NCBI RefSeq assembly: GCF_003236175.1
Contig: NZ_QKTW01000022.1
Span: 434,208 to 498,207 of the forward strand
DNA: 64,000 nucleotides
Direction of reading: 5' to 3'
Source of the DNA: Taibaiella soli
Lineage (GTDB): Bacteria > Bacteroidota > Bacteroidia > Chitinophagales > Chitinophagaceae
How positions within the stretch are numbered: the first letter of the stretch is position 1; each line of letters starts with the position of its first letter. This document shows positions 53,891 through 63,793 of the stretch, in pieces. The position numbers and the translations under genes are program-made. The notes below the pieces were generated by a model that did no database searches, was not told the DNA's origin, and saw nothing but the letters and a program-made list of their open reading frames with translations.

Positions 53891-56800
53891 ATGGGCCGAT
53901 TTTCTACGTATTGTGCGATGATTATGTTTTTAATCATCTCTTGTTTTCATGTCAATGCACAGCAGCATCAAAAAAGCGGAAACTGGAATAGATTTTTTGA
54001 GATACCTGTTTCTGTTCCTGTCCCAAATTGGGTAAAACAAATAGACTGGGAGCATCCGAATGTGTATGAAATCGATTCGATATTGGAGGTTTATGGTAAA
54101 GGTGGGCGCGATAAGGAAGAAGAAGAAGAAGAGAATGAATTGAATGAGGAGCCATATAAAGAAGCATATATTCGCTGGCGCAAATCGGTGGATCCATTTA
54201 TACAGGCCGATGGCAGTGTGGTCGTAGATCCGCTTTGGTATCAAAAACAGTTTCCGGCGGCGAATGCTACTGCTTCCAATCTGGCATACAAACCAAATGG
54301 CACGGCCAATTGGACCATACTTGGCCCACAGGAAATGTGGAATTCGAATAACGGCGGGAAGACTTGTTACCTGGCGAATGTATACAGTATGGCTATTGCC
54401 CCTTCCAGTCCTAATATTATTTATGCTGGCACCGAAACCGGCGCTATTTTTAAATCCTCCGATAAAGGACTAAACTGGAAAAGCGTTAGTGACGCGTTGC
54501 CCAATGCAGCGCCGAATGCGATCGCTGTTTCGCCGTTGGATAGTAACACAGTCTTTGCTTATACCAACGCTATGCTGAAAACCACCAATGGTGGCAGCAC
54601 CTGGAGTATCATGAGTAATTACACCGGTGGTAGTTGTAACCAGATACTTATTAATCCGGTCACCGGAAGAATTATCGCGGCTGGTAACACCAGTATCTAT
54701 TATAGTGATGATACCGGTGCTCATTGGACCCTCGCTTCCGGCGGTACCATGAGTAGCAGTCTCTACGATATTGCGTTTAATCCCGCTAACCCTAATACCA
54801 TATACGCTGTTGGCCGTTCATCAGCCCCTAGTTATCCCATCATCATAGTCCTGTCACATGACGGCGGTAACAGTTTTAATCCTGTTACCTCTGGCACCGC
54901 CGGTATTTATTGTACTGGCGCCAGACTTGCTGTCACCGCGGCCGACAGCAACTATGTGTATTGTGTTACCCTTGATACGCTCGCACCAAAAGTTTTGAAA
55001 AGTCGCGATGGTGGCAACAACTGGTTTGTCACCGTGTCTTCAACTACCACTGGCCTCACTGGAGGCAGCGGTACTTCAGGTCTTGCAATGAGTAATGGTC
55101 AGGGTTATTATGATCTTATCGCGCTGGCTTCGCCTGCAGATACCAATACATTGATTGTTGGTTCTACGTCGGCATATCGATCAACAGACGGTGGTTACAA
55201 TTTCAGTCCGCTTGGTGGCTATACTGGTTCCTTTCCGTTGCACCCAGATATGCAGTGGGCAATGGTAAATGGCAATGATGCGTATATTTCTACAGACGGT
55301 GGTGTCAATTATTCGAGCGATTTTTTTGCAACGCGCGCCAATCATTCTATCCGTAATAATGGTGTTACCGGGTCCGATTTCTGGGGATTCGGCCAGGGAT
55401 GGGATCAGGATATTGTGGTAGGCGGTAGATATCACAACGGTGATGTGGCGCTCTACGAAAATTACGGAACTGGTGCTGGTCTTGAATTGGGAGGTGGTGA
55501 ATCTGCAACGGGTTTTGTGTTTCATGGCACAGCCAATACCGTTGGTTTTGATGATATCGGTACCAAAGTAATTCCAAACGCATTATCCGGTGGCATTACA
55601 GGTGCCGCGATTTCGAATTCGTTATGGCCGGGCAATGATTACTACGGTAAGTTTTCGCAGAAACTGGTCGTAGATCCGCGTTACAGTAACGTCATCTATA
55701 TTACTAAAGACAGCACATTGTGGAAGTCTGTAAACAAAGGTGCTTCTTATACTGCGGTACATAACTTTGGCAATAAGGCCTGGCGTTTTGTAATAGCACG
55801 CAATAATCCGGCCGTAATGTATCTGTGCGCTACGAATGGTATTTTTAAAACGACTGATACGGGAGCAACATGGACGCAGCTTGCATTGCCGGGCGGTGTT
55901 ACCTATCAGTATTACAACACTGATATCACGGTCAATCCGCTGAATGAAAACGAAGTTTATTTCTGTATGGCACAAGGTGCTGCTGCCAATAAAGTATTCA
56001 AGTCAGTTAATGGTGGTGCTTCCTGGACTAATTATACGGGTTCGGTAAGTGGCAAAGCAATTGCATTTATCATATTTCAGGGCGGTACAAACGGAGGCGT
56101 ATATGCGATTACTAATTCTGGTGGCGCGAAAGTTTATTATCGCGATAATAGTATGAGCGACTGGATTGATTTCAGTAGCGGCTTGCCACAAAATTTTGTA
56201 GCGGCGCAGGGCGGACTTATTTTTTATCGCGATAGCAAACTTCGTCTTGCAGGCAACCGTGGTGTGTGGGAATCTGCATTATATAGTACCGGCGCGCCGG
56301 TAGCACAACCGATGTCGGATAAACAGATTGTTTCTTGTACTAAAGACACGGTGAGTTTTATGGACTATTCTATGGATGACTATTCTAATTCCGCATGTAC
56401 CTGGAGTTTCCCCGGCGCTTACTATACGAGCTGCACCAATTGCAGAACACCGAAGGTCTTGTATCCTGGACCAGGTAGTTATGATGTATCGTTGACGGTC
56501 GTGGATAGTCAGGGGAATAGCAATACACGTACTATTAATAACATGATTGTTTTTGATGCGGACAAATGCATGCCAGATACGGTTGCCGGCAAAAGTCTGA
56601 AGATGAATGGGTCGAACACAACGGTTTCATTGGGAAAAGTGAATATCAACAGTAATACATTTTCAATGTCTTGTTGGTTCCGGCCTTACGGCAATCAAAG
56701 CAGTTTTTCGCAGTTATTGTCGCACGATAAATACGGCGTATCGCCAAATGGATTTGGTATAGGTTTTACATTTAACGGCTACACTTCCAATCTTAAACTC

Positions 56801-58267
56801 TGTTATACCGACAGCATGGTTACCTGGGGTAATAATAGTGGATTGGTGGCGGATAGTACAAAGTGGAATTTCGTTGTGTTGACTTATAGTCCCACAGGTG
56901 TTAAAATGTATCTCAATGGCGTAGCGGCAAATGTGAATACACGCTCAATGCCGGCTATTGATCTTTCGCAGTCTCCTTTTTATGTGAACTTTGATGCCAA
57001 CCAGGGACAGGGCAGCAGGTATAATGGCGAAATTGATGAAATCAAATTTTACAACTATACACTCAGCCAGGATGAGGTACGTACCAAAATGCATTTGATT
57101 CAGAACCCTGCTCTGGCAGAAACTGGTTTATTAAAATACGTGCAGTTCAATCAATATGATTCTGTCGCAGGAACGGTATATGATGTAGCAGGTGGCTACA
57201 ATTGTACCATTCCGGGAAGCTCTTTTATCACAACTTCAACCGCACCTGTTGCTACTGGTGTCGCATATAAGCTGGCGGGTATTAATGCAGGTGGCCAGTA
57301 TACGTTTAACGGTACAGGAATTGATTTGTTCTTAAAAACGGGAGCTACTTATCCGAATGGTGATCTTGTTGGTTTTCGCTTGTTTTCAGGTCCTGATCAA
57401 AATCCTGATGCGCGTCCAATAGTTCCTGCAAACAATTATTTTATCATCAGCAATTACGGATCAAACAGCACGTTCACTGCGCCAGACAGTATTCGTTTCA
57501 ATAATTTAAACATCACCAGCAGCGCACAAAATGCAGGGAGCTTTAAAATGTTTAAGAGAAGTTCTACCGCTTATGGTCCAACCTGGGGCGCAGAGCTTGA
57601 TTCTGCAGATGCGTTTTATTATAATCCTGCTGGAAGCTCCATTGTATTTAGTACCAATAATAATGTTAGCAGCTTTAGTCAGTTTGTTTTCGTAGACAAC
57701 CCTGCGCTGCCGCCACTGAGTACACATGGTACGCTTATGTTTAATGTAGTGGCTCAGAAGAAAAATATTAATCTCGACTGGTCAATGCAGCAGGAACAAG
57801 GTTTGAACTACTATCAGTTGGAGCGTAGCACAGATGGTATCCAGTTTGCTGCGATCACGCAGGTGACAGCGGCCGGTTCCGGACACAGCTATAAATACAC
57901 CGACAAAAATGTTATTCCGGGCACACGTTACTACTATCGTCTGCGTTGTGTAGATATGGGTGGCAGTTATAGCTTTTCAACGGTAATGTCTGCGATTATC
58001 AATAGTCAGAGTAATTTCATGTTGTATCCGAATCCTGCTTCGGGCTCGGCTCAGCTTCTGTTTACACCAGAGAATGGCGAAAAGTATTTGTCCGTAACTG
58101 TGTATGATATCTCCGGTAAATCAGTCTATCATGTTGTAGAAATGCTGGAAGGCAAAACTCCGGTGAAAATGCTGCTCAATCTCGGCGGACTCAGCGCAGG
58201 AAACTATGTTGTGCATTTGGCTACAGACATAGCGGAATTGCCTGGTACGAAGCTCGTGATTCATTAA
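53891..58267 (+). CDS. Secreted sortilin/BNR-repeat protein with PKD, LamG-like and T9SS domains
   Basis: A 1458-residue protein with a signal peptide (ending near HVNAQ). An acidic stretch with six consecutive glutamates follows at about 77-85. Residues about 130-800 hold the VPS10/sortilin-like propeller with recurring 'SSDKGLNWKSVS', 'KTTNGGSTWSIM', 'STDGGVNYS' and 'KTTDTGATWTQL' motifs. A PKD-like unit is near 810-880 ('PGPGSYDVSLTVVDSQGN'). A concanavalin/LamG-like domain lies at about 895-1080 ('FSMSCWFRPYG', 'GEIDEIKFYNYTLSQDEV'). The end ('NFMLYPNPASGSAQLLF') is a type IX sorting domain. Carbohydrate or protein binding is likely and a glycosidase possible; no active site was recognised. 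Monocistronic, with its own terminator. Confidence 0.92.
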   Translation: MGRFSTYCAMIMFLIISCFHVNAQQHQKSGNWNRFFEIPVSVPVPNWVKQIDWEHPNVYEIDSILEVYGKGGRDKEEEEEENELNEEPYKEAYIRWRKSVDPFIQADGSVVVDPLWYQKQFPAANATASNLAYKPNGTANWTILGPQEMWNSNNGGKTCYLANVYSMAIAPSSPNIIYAGTETGAIFKSSDKGLNWKSVSDALPNAAPNAIAVSPLDSNTVFAYTNAMLKTTNGGSTWSIMSNYTGGSCNQILINPVTGRIIAAGNTSIYYSDDTGAHWTLASGGTMSSSLYDIAFNPANPNTIYAVGRSSAPSYPIIIVLSHDGGNSFNPVTSGTAGIYCTGARLAVTAADSNYVYCVTLDTLAPKVLKSRDGGNNWFVTVSSTTTGLTGGSGTSGLAMSNGQGYYDLIALASPADTNTLIVGSTSAYRSTDGGYNFSPLGGYTGSFPLHPDMQWAMVNGNDAYISTDGGVNYSSDFFATRANHSIRNNGVTGSDFWGFGQGWDQDIVVGGRYHNGDVALYENYGTGAGLELGGGESATGFVFHGTANTVGFDDIGTKVIPNALSGGITGAAISNSLWPGNDYYGKFSQKLVVDPRYSNVIYITKDSTLWKSVNKGASYTAVHNFGNKAWRFVIARNNPAVMYLCATNGIFKTTDTGATWTQLALPGGVTYQYYNTDITVNPLNENEVYFCMAQGAAANKVFKSVNGGASWTNYTGSVSGKAIAFIIFQGGTNGGVYAITNSGGAKVYYRDNSMSDWIDFSSGLPQNFVAAQGGLIFYRDSKLRLAGNRGVWESALYSTGAPVAQPMSDKQIVSCTKDTVSFMDYSMDDYSNSACTWSFPGAYYTSCTNCRTPKVLYPGPGSYDVSLTVVDSQGNSNTRTINNMIVFDADKCMPDTVAGKSLKMNGSNTTVSLGKVNINSNTFSMSCWFRPYGNQSSFSQLLSHDKYGVSPNGFGIGFTFNGYTSNLKLCYTDSMVTWGNNSGLVADSTKWNFVVLTYSPTGVKMYLNGVAANVNTRSMPAIDLSQSPFYVNFDANQGQGSRYNGEIDEIKFYNYTLSQDEVRTKMHLIQNPALAETGLLKYVQFNQYDSVAGTVYDVAGGYNCTIPGSSFITTSTAPVATGVAYKLAGINAGGQYTFNGTGIDLFLKTGATYPNGDLVGFRLFSGPDQNPDARPIVPANNYFIISNYGSNSTFTAPDSIRFNNLNITSSAQNAGSFKMFKRSSTAYGPTWGAELDSADAFYYNPAGSSIVFSTNNNVSSFSQFVFVDNPALPPLSTHGTLMFNVVAQKKNINLDWSMQQEQGLNYYQLERSTDGIQFAAITQVTAAGSGHSYKYTDKNVIPGTRYYYRLRCVDMGGSYSFSTVMSAIINSQSNFMLYPNPASGSAQLLFTPENGEKYLSVTVYDISGKSVYHVVEMLEGKTPVKMLLNLGGLSAGNYVVHLATDIAELPGTKLVIH

Positions 58268-58296
58268 GAGTTGACAGTTGGTAGGTGACATTGTAG

Positions 58297-58321
58297 CGCC
58301 GCGAGGATTTTCCTCGCGGCG
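58297..58321 (+). terminator. Terminator hairpin of the large secreted protein
   Basis: CGCCGCGAGGA (58297-58307) and TCCTCGCGGCG (58311-58321) form a perfect 11-bp stem with a 3-nt loop, followed by TTGTTATT, 30 bp after the stop codon. Confidence 0.7.
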
Positions 58322-58326
58322 TTGTT

Positions 58327-58352
58327 ATTCACCATTCCCCATTGACCATTCG
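58327..58352. repeat. Short CACCATTCCCCATTGACCATT words
   Basis: Variant of the ATTCACCATT word family, also present at 61745-61781 (opposite orientation) and 61972-61997. Confidence 0.5.
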
Positions 58353-58460
58353 CGGATTTTTGACTTTTTCTGTGAGCTTTTCAACAAACCAACATTGAGC
58401 TTCCCCACAAAATAACTTCATCATAGCTGTTCGAGATTTGCAGTATAAAACATGCGAATC

Positions 58461-59876
58461 ATGAAACAAGTAAATCAGGCATACATCAACGGAGCCTTCG
58501 TTACAGTACACGGAACAGAAACATTAGACATTATCAATCCCGCAACAGAAACAGTTTTTGGAGGGGTAGTGCTGGCAGATGAACAAGACACCCTGGCCGC
58601 GATTGCCAGTGCGAAAAAAGCATTTCCAGTTTTCTCTAAATCAACAATTGCCGAACGACAAGCATATTTGCAAAGATTGCATGACGCCGTAATGGAACGT
58701 ATTGAAGACTTAAAAGATATCACTATCGAAGAATACGGAGCAACCGTTCAGCGGGCGTTATGGTCTAATAAATACGCAGCCGAAGCATTTTTGTTGTACA
58801 AAGAATTGCTGAATAGTTTCGAATTTGAAAGAAATATCGGCCAGTCAAAATTGTATTTGACGCCACTGGGAGTAACAGCCATTCTCACCGCCTGGAATTC
58901 CAATGCAGGTTCTATCTGTGTAAAATTAGCTGCGGCGATTGCGGCAGGCTGCACGAGTGTCATTAAGCCCAGTGAATTGAGTGCACTGCAAACACAAATA
59001 CTTGCAGAATGCTTTGCCAAAGCAGATTTACCTGCAGGTGTTATTAACGTTATCACTGGTCGCGGAGATGTGCTCGGTCCTATTCTTTCTACGCATAAAG
59101 ACATTGCGAAAGTAACGTTTACCGGTTCTACAATGGTGGGTAAAATCATTGCACGGAATGCGGTGGATTCTATGAAACGACTTACGTTGGAACTCAGCGG
59201 CAAATCACCCCATATCATTCTGGACGATGCCGATCTTGAAAAAGCGATACCACTTGCGGTGAATGCTTGTTTTCAAAACAGTGGTCAGGCTTGCGTTGCA
59301 GGCTCCCGACTCATTGTTCCGGAACATTTACTGCCAGTCATCAAACCGATAATCGTTAAAGTTGTGGAAAGTTTAAAAGTGGGTGATCCTAACGATGCGG
59401 CAACAAACATCGGACCTTTAGCCAGTCAGAAACAGTACGACCGTATTCAGCATTATATCGGAGCAGGTATTGAAGAAGGTGCGGAATTGCTGGCGGGTGG
59501 CCTGGGACGACCAGAAGGTTTGTCACAGGGTTATTATGTGAAACCTACTGTTTTTGCCGGAGTTCATGCTAACATGGCTATTGCGCGCGAGGAAATATTC
59601 GGTCCGGTGCTATCTATTCTTACTTACCAGACTGAAGAGGAAGCAATAGATATCGCCAACGATACTGAATTTGGTTTGCAGGCTTACATCAGCACAACTA
59701 ATATGGACCGCGGTAACCGCATCGCAACGGAAATCAATGCTGGCCGTGTACTGATCAATTCTTTACAGCATGATCCTTTGGCGCCGTTTGGTGGATTCAA
59801 ACAATCTGGTTTAGGTAGAGAAGGCGGTATGTATGGTTTGGAGCAACAGCTGGAACCTAAAGCAGTTTTGAGCTAA
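58461..59876 (+). CDS. Aldehyde dehydrogenase family protein
   Basis: 471 residues with the complete NAD(P)-dependent aldehyde dehydrogenase set: 'LTAWNSNAGSICVKLAAAIAAGCTSVIKPSE' (nucleotide site), 'VTFTGSTMVGKII', catalytic glutamate in 'LELSGKSPHIILDDADLE', catalytic cysteine in 'NSGQACVAGSRLIVP', and 'EEIFGPVLSI' near the end. It oxidises an aldehyde to an acid in the cytoplasm; the substrate is not evident. Two ATGs (58452, 58461) are possible, and the second gives the usual 'MKQVNQAYINGAF' beginning. Monocistronic by appearance. Confidence 0.94.
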   Translation: MKQVNQAYINGAFVTVHGTETLDIINPATETVFGGVVLADEQDTLAAIASAKKAFPVFSKSTIAERQAYLQRLHDAVMERIEDLKDITIEEYGATVQRALWSNKYAAEAFLLYKELLNSFEFERNIGQSKLYLTPLGVTAILTAWNSNAGSICVKLAAAIAAGCTSVIKPSELSALQTQILAECFAKADLPAGVINVITGRGDVLGPILSTHKDIAKVTFTGSTMVGKIIARNAVDSMKRLTLELSGKSPHIILDDADLEKAIPLAVNACFQNSGQACVAGSRLIVPEHLLPVIKPIIVKVVESLKVGDPNDAATNIGPLASQKQYDRIQHYIGAGIEEGAELLAGGLGRPEGLSQGYYVKPTVFAGVHANMAIAREEIFGPVLSILTYQTEEEAIDIANDTEFGLQAYISTTNMDRGNRIATEINAGRVLINSLQHDPLAPFGGFKQSGLGREGGMYGLEQQLEPKAVLS

Positions 59877-59998
59877 AGGCCTAATGCTTAATGCCTAACG
59901 CCTAACGCTCAAGGCTTTCCCATGTTTTGCGCTTTAGGCTTTGTGCTTTCAGCTTTGTGCTTTCAGCGTTAGGCTTTAGACTTTGTGCTTTCAGCACA
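59876..59998. repeat. Intergenic word repeats: CCTAACGC / GCTTTAGGCTTTGTGC
   Basis: CTAATGCTTAATGCCTAACGCCTAACGC in one orientation is followed by four rounds of GCTTTGTGCTTTCAG-type words with GTTAGGC and TTTAGGC, the reverse complement of the first part. It could fold into a long imperfect hairpin after the aldehyde dehydrogenase gene. Confidence 0.65.
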
Positions 59999-60122
59999 GA
60001 TTGTCTAATTCGGCCCTCATTTTGTCCATTTCAGGGAAAACCCGGATGCGCAGCAGCGTGCCAGGTTCTAATTTTACCCTGTGATCAAAACAAAAACATT
60101 CACCGACAAAAACATTCATGTC

Positions 60123-61136
60123 ATGGGAAATCAAAAATACTTTAGCGACCGTTTCTGGATTATTGCAGCATTCGTTCTGGCAATGGCAATGTCTGGCAGC
60201 ATTTTTCTGAAAGCACAAAGCGCACCACAGGCTGCAGCTTCTTTGGGTAAGCTTAAACAAATTAACGCCGGTGTACTGAATATCGGATATACTGAGGCTG
60301 GTCCGGCCGACGGTAAAACGGTGATTCTGTTACATGGCTGGCCTTATGATGTCAATAGTTACGCAGCGGTAACGCCGATACTGGTTGCAAAAGGTTATCA
60401 TGTGATTACTCCTTATCTGCGTGGTTACGGAACAACAAGTTTTCTTTCGCCGAAAACAATTCGTAACGGTCAGCAGGCAGCACTGGCTGTAGATGTAATT
60501 GCATTAATGGATGCACTGCATATAAAGAAAGCAGTAATCGGAGGATTTGACTGGGGCGCACGAACCGCAGATATCGTAGCCGCATTATGGCCAGAACGTT
60601 GCGAAGCATTGGTTTCCGTAAGTGGTTATCTGATTGGAAGTCAGCAGGCAAATAAAGCACCATTACCTCCGAAAGCTGAGCTGGCCTGGTGGTATCAATA
60701 CTATTTCGCTACGGAACGTGGTCGCGAAGGTTACAAAGCCAACACCAATGATTTCAATAAAATGATCTGGCAAACCGCTTCTCCGCAATGGCACTTCAGT
60801 GATGAAACCTACGCGCAGTCTGCATCTTCTTTCACTAATCCAGATCATGTTGCCATTGTGGTTTATAACTATCGCTGGCGTTTAGGCCTTGAAAAAGGAG
60901 AGTCTCAGTACGATGCACTTGAGAAGAAACTGGCGGCTGCACCTGTAATTACCGTTCCGACTGTTACACTAGAAGGGGATGCCAACGGTGCACCACACCC
61001 TGATCCTGCTGCTTATGCCAATAAATTTACCGGCAAGTACAAACATCATACGATTCCGGGAGGCGTAGGTCATAATCTGCCACAAGAAGCACCACAGGCA
61101 TTTGCAGATGCAATCATAGAAGCAAGCCTCCTTTAG
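60123..61136 (+). CDS. Exported alpha/beta hydrolase, epoxide-hydrolase-like
   Basis: A 337-residue protein with an N-terminal signal sequence (cleavage near 'FLKAQSAPQA'). The fold has HGWP in 'VILLHGWPYDVNSY' as oxyanion segment. The nucleophile elbow GGFDWGA carries an aspartate (near residue 140), as in epoxide hydrolases and haloalkane dehalogenases. A cap region follows, and a histidine in 'GGVGHNLPQEAP' serves as base. It should open an epoxide or release halide by way of an alkyl-enzyme ester. The start at 60123 is preferred because the 14 codons before it precede the signal peptide without function. Confidence 0.88.
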   Translation: MGNQKYFSDRFWIIAAFVLAMAMSGSIFLKAQSAPQAAASLGKLKQINAGVLNIGYTEAGPADGKTVILLHGWPYDVNSYAAVTPILVAKGYHVITPYLRGYGTTSFLSPKTIRNGQQAALAVDVIALMDALHIKKAVIGGFDWGARTADIVAALWPERCEALVSVSGYLIGSQQANKAPLPPKAELAWWYQYYFATERGREGYKANTNDFNKMIWQTASPQWHFSDETYAQSASSFTNPDHVAIVVYNYRWRLGLEKGESQYDALEKKLAAAPVITVPTVTLEGDANGAPHPDPAAYANKFTGKYKHHTIPGGVGHNLPQEAPQAFADAIIEASLL

Positions 61137-61243
61137 TTCATCCGAAGAAGAACGCTCAACAAGAGTTAGAGCTCGGGCTACTTCATAAATCAGCTTTTAA
61201 TTAACAATTTCAACTTATAATTTTTCTCACACTCCGCAACGTT

Positions 61244-61262
61244 TCCCCTCCATTGGAGGGGA
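61244..61262. repeat. REP-like hairpin TCCCCTCC-ATT-GGAGGGGA
   Basis: A perfect 8-bp inverted repeat followed by TAGAGGAGG, in the leader 24 bp before the Ohr gene. Sequences of this form are interspersed in many Bacteroidota genomes (from memory), so it may be a dispersed repeat rather than a gene-specific regulator. Confidence 0.55.
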
Positions 61263-61286
61263 TAGAGGAGGCTTAATTTTTTTAAA

Positions 61287-61736
61287 ATGGAAACATTAAA
61301 CATCATCGAAGCAACATCTGTTACAGCAACACAAGTATTATATACAGGCAAAGTACACGTAGACGGTGGTCGCGAGGGGTATGCCAAAAGCGAAGACGGT
61401 CGTCTGGATATTGCACTGAGTGTACCCGGCGGGAAAGGGAACGGTACCAATCCGGAACAATTATTTGCCGCAGGCTGGTCTGCATGTTTTATCGGAGCCA
61501 TACGCCATAATGCAGCAGCAATGAAAATACGAGTACCCGATGGCATCGCAGTAAATGCAGAAGTAGATCTGGCGACAAATGAAGATGGATTCCTGTTGCA
61601 GGCACGTCTGAATGTACAACTGCCGGGAATGGATGTATTAGAAGCCGAAGCATTAGTAACCGCTGCTCATAATACCTGTCCTTATTCAAAAGCTACAAGA
61701 GGAAATATCTCTGTAGTGATAACAATGAGCAATTAG
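61287..61736 (+). CDS. ohr: Organic hydroperoxide resistance protein (Ohr, OsmC superfamily)
   Basis: 149 residues. The redox cysteines are C67 ('GWSACFIGAIRH') and C131 ('AHNTCPYSKATRGN'), and the arginine in GGREG (R29) and glutamate E57 complete the active site of Ohr. The protein reduces organic peroxides using thiols, with lipoyl groups as electron donors in studied members. The C-terminal 'TCPYSKATRGN' separates Ohr from OsmC. No OhrR-like repressor gene lies next to it. Monocistronic. Confidence 0.94.
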   Translation: METLNIIEATSVTATQVLYTGKVHVDGGREGYAKSEDGRLDIALSVPGGKGNGTNPEQLFAAGWSACFIGAIRHNAAAMKIRVPDGIAVNAEVDLATNEDGFLLQARLNVQLPGMDVLEAEALVTAAHNTCPYSKATRGNISVVITMSN

Positions 61737-61744
61737 CACGTCGA

Positions 61745-61997
61745 TGGTAATTGGTGAATGGTGAATGGCTAATGGTGAATATAGCACGAGTACTTCTACG
61801 GAATTAACCATTGACTACCTTTGATCATTACATTTTATAAGATTGACGAATTTTCAAGAATGAAAATATTTAGAACATGCGGTGAACCGCCTAAGCCATA
61901 AGAGAGATTCTGTAGATAATAAAAGAACAAGTAGTCAAATCAAGGATGCTTTTGGAAACAACAACGGTTGATCATTCACCATTCACCATTCACCGCT
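61745..61997. repeat. AATGGTGAATGG words flanking a 190-bp gap
   Basis: GGTGAATGGTGAATGGCTAATGGTGAAT (about 61750-61777) faces GATCATTCACCATTCACCATTCACC (about 61969-61994) in reverse orientation, ending 2 bp before the kinase start codon. The stretch between holds no frame. The two arms are near-perfect reverse complements over about 20 bases. Confidence 0.65.
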
Positions 61998-61998
61998 A

Positions 61999-63015
61999 AT
62001 GAATAAGGTATTAAAGACTTCACCTGCCATTATCTGGACCAGTTCCATAGTCATCGGACTATTGTCTTCGGTGCCGCAGATAGCGCAGCAACATTTTAAT
62101 ATGGCCGAAGCGGCCGTGAACGCGGGTATTACGTCCGCGTTCGCGCTGTTGATGTGGTACGTCAATATCTACATGATGTCACGTAGACCAGAACGCGCAC
62201 GTAAACAGGAAATTTCTTATCCCAATCTTGTCAATACTTTGCTGATTGGTTTAGTTGTGATGTTTTGCCTGGCGTGGTTACAGCAGCTGATCTTGTCGCA
62301 CATCAATTTTGGACCGGTGATGCTGATGATTGAAGTACGCGGTATTCTGATCAACCTTATCTTTTACATGTTTCTCCATTTATTGCAGCAAAACGTAGAG
62401 ACCCGGCAGGTAGCGATGGAATTGGAACAAATCAGGAACGATAACATCAGTGCACAATACGAATTGCTGAAACAACAGGTAAATCCACACTTCCTTTTTA
62501 ACAGTCTGAATACACTCAAGGCGATGGTAGATAGCGGAGATGAGGCAGCAGGCGATTTTATATTGAAGCTTTCCAATTTTTATCGTTACACGTTGGAGAG
62601 CCGTAAGCATGATCTTATTCATGTCAGCGAAGAAATGGACATCCTTAATGCGTATTTATTTCTCCAGAAAGCACGTTTTGACGGCGGATTTATTTTTGAA
62701 AGTATGCTTGATCAGGAAACACTGGCAACATTAATTCCGCCATTTACTTTGCAGCTGCTAATTGAAAATTGCATCAAACACAATGTGGTTTCGTTGCAAA
62801 AACCATTACAGATTCGTGTTTACAGAGCTGACGACAGAATAGTGGTAGAAAACAAAGTACAGCCCAAATATGGTGATCATGAATCTACCGGCGTTGGACT
62901 AAAAAACATCGATCTTCGTTACAGTCATCTGTTAGAACAGCATATTGAAATTATAAACGACCAAACAATTTTTCAGGTAAAACTTCCGCTTATTCATGAA
63001 TATCATCATAGTTGA
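61999..63015 (+). CDS. LytS-type sensor histidine kinase
   Basis: The 338-residue membrane kinase has four hydrophobic segments between residues 10 and 130, then a coiled-coil helix. The His-kinase region 'QQVNPHFLFNSLNTLKAMV' has H164 as phosphorylation site. A reduced HATPase domain has an N-box in 'LLIENCIKHNVV' and a G-box in 'STGVGLKNIDLRY'. It has no periplasmic sensor domain, so it probably senses through its membrane segments or a partner. Its end overlaps the response-regulator gene by 20 bp. Confidence 0.93.
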   Translation: MNKVLKTSPAIIWTSSIVIGLLSSVPQIAQQHFNMAEAAVNAGITSAFALLMWYVNIYMMSRRPERARKQEISYPNLVNTLLIGLVVMFCLAWLQQLILSHINFGPVMLMIEVRGILINLIFYMFLHLLQQNVETRQVAMELEQIRNDNISAQYELLKQQVNPHFLFNSLNTLKAMVDSGDEAAGDFILKLSNFYRYTLESRKHDLIHVSEEMDILNAYLFLQKARFDGGFIFESMLDQETLATLIPPFTLQLLIENCIKHNVVSLQKPLQIRVYRADDRIVVENKVQPKYGDHESTGVGLKNIDLRYSHLLEQHIEIINDQTIFQVKLPLIHEYHHS

Positions 63016-63757
63016 GGACGAACTCAAAACCGCACAATCACTCGAGAAGATAATATCGGGAATACGACCTGAAGCAAACGTGATTGGTCGCTACCAAAGC
63101 ATAGAGGACACCGTTTCTGCTTTATCAGTGAAAGGAATGCCCAATTTGATTTTCATGGATGTACAGCTGGCGGATGGCTTGTGTTTTGAAATCTTTAAGT
63201 TAGTTGAAGTAACATGTCCGGTGGTGTTTTGTACTGCTTTTGATGAGTATGCACTGAAAGCATTTAAAAACGGTGGTATTGATTATGTGCTGAAACCATT
63301 TTCAAAAGAAGACATTGAAGCTGCATTCAAAAAGGTGGACGAATTGCAGAATTTCTTTCAGCAGCATAAAGCGCCCGACCTCGATGGTTTGCTGACACAA
63401 CTCAATACGCCGAAGGGTAAAACCAGCTTTCTCGTTTTCTTGAATCAGAAATATAAGACCATTCATATTGACGATATCGCCTTCTTTTATATCAAACACG
63501 ATGGCACCTGGATAGCCACTTTCGATAAACAACAGTATCCGATCAACCAATCTCTAGATCAACTAACGCAAGCTGTTTCTACGCAGCAGTTTTATCGGCT
63601 GAACCGTCAATACCTGGTCAATTTCAAGGCCATTAAAGAAATAGAGCCCTATTTTATGCGTAAACTTTTCGTACGACTGGTGATTGAAACACCAGATAAA
63701 TTGCTTGTGAACAAAGAGAAATCAGGTAGTTTCCTGGCATGGATGGAGAATCGGTAG
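62996..63757 (+). CDS. LytTR-family response regulator
   Basis: 253 residues: a receiver domain (1-120) with 'IIIVEDE' and phospho-acceptor D55 ('LIFMDVQLADG'), T/S and K in 'FCTAFDEYALKAF' and 'YVLKPF', then a LytTR DNA-binding domain (about 145-250, 'IHIDDIAFFYIKHDGTWIATF', 'FYRLNRQYLVNFKAIKEIEPYFMRKLFVRL'). It is the obvious partner of the kinase because of the 20-bp overlap. Targets unknown. Confidence 0.94.
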   Translation: MNIIIVEDELKTAQSLEKIISGIRPEANVIGRYQSIEDTVSALSVKGMPNLIFMDVQLADGLCFEIFKLVEVTCPVVFCTAFDEYALKAFKNGGIDYVLKPFSKEDIEAAFKKVDELQNFFQQHKAPDLDGLLTQLNTPKGKTSFLVFLNQKYKTIHIDDIAFFYIKHDGTWIATFDKQQYPINQSLDQLTQAVSTQQFYRLNRQYLVNFKAIKEIEPYFMRKLFVRLVIETPDKLLVNKEKSGSFLAWMENR

Positions 63758-63793
63758 GGTTACGTTGATATGTTGATACGTTTACAGGTTGAT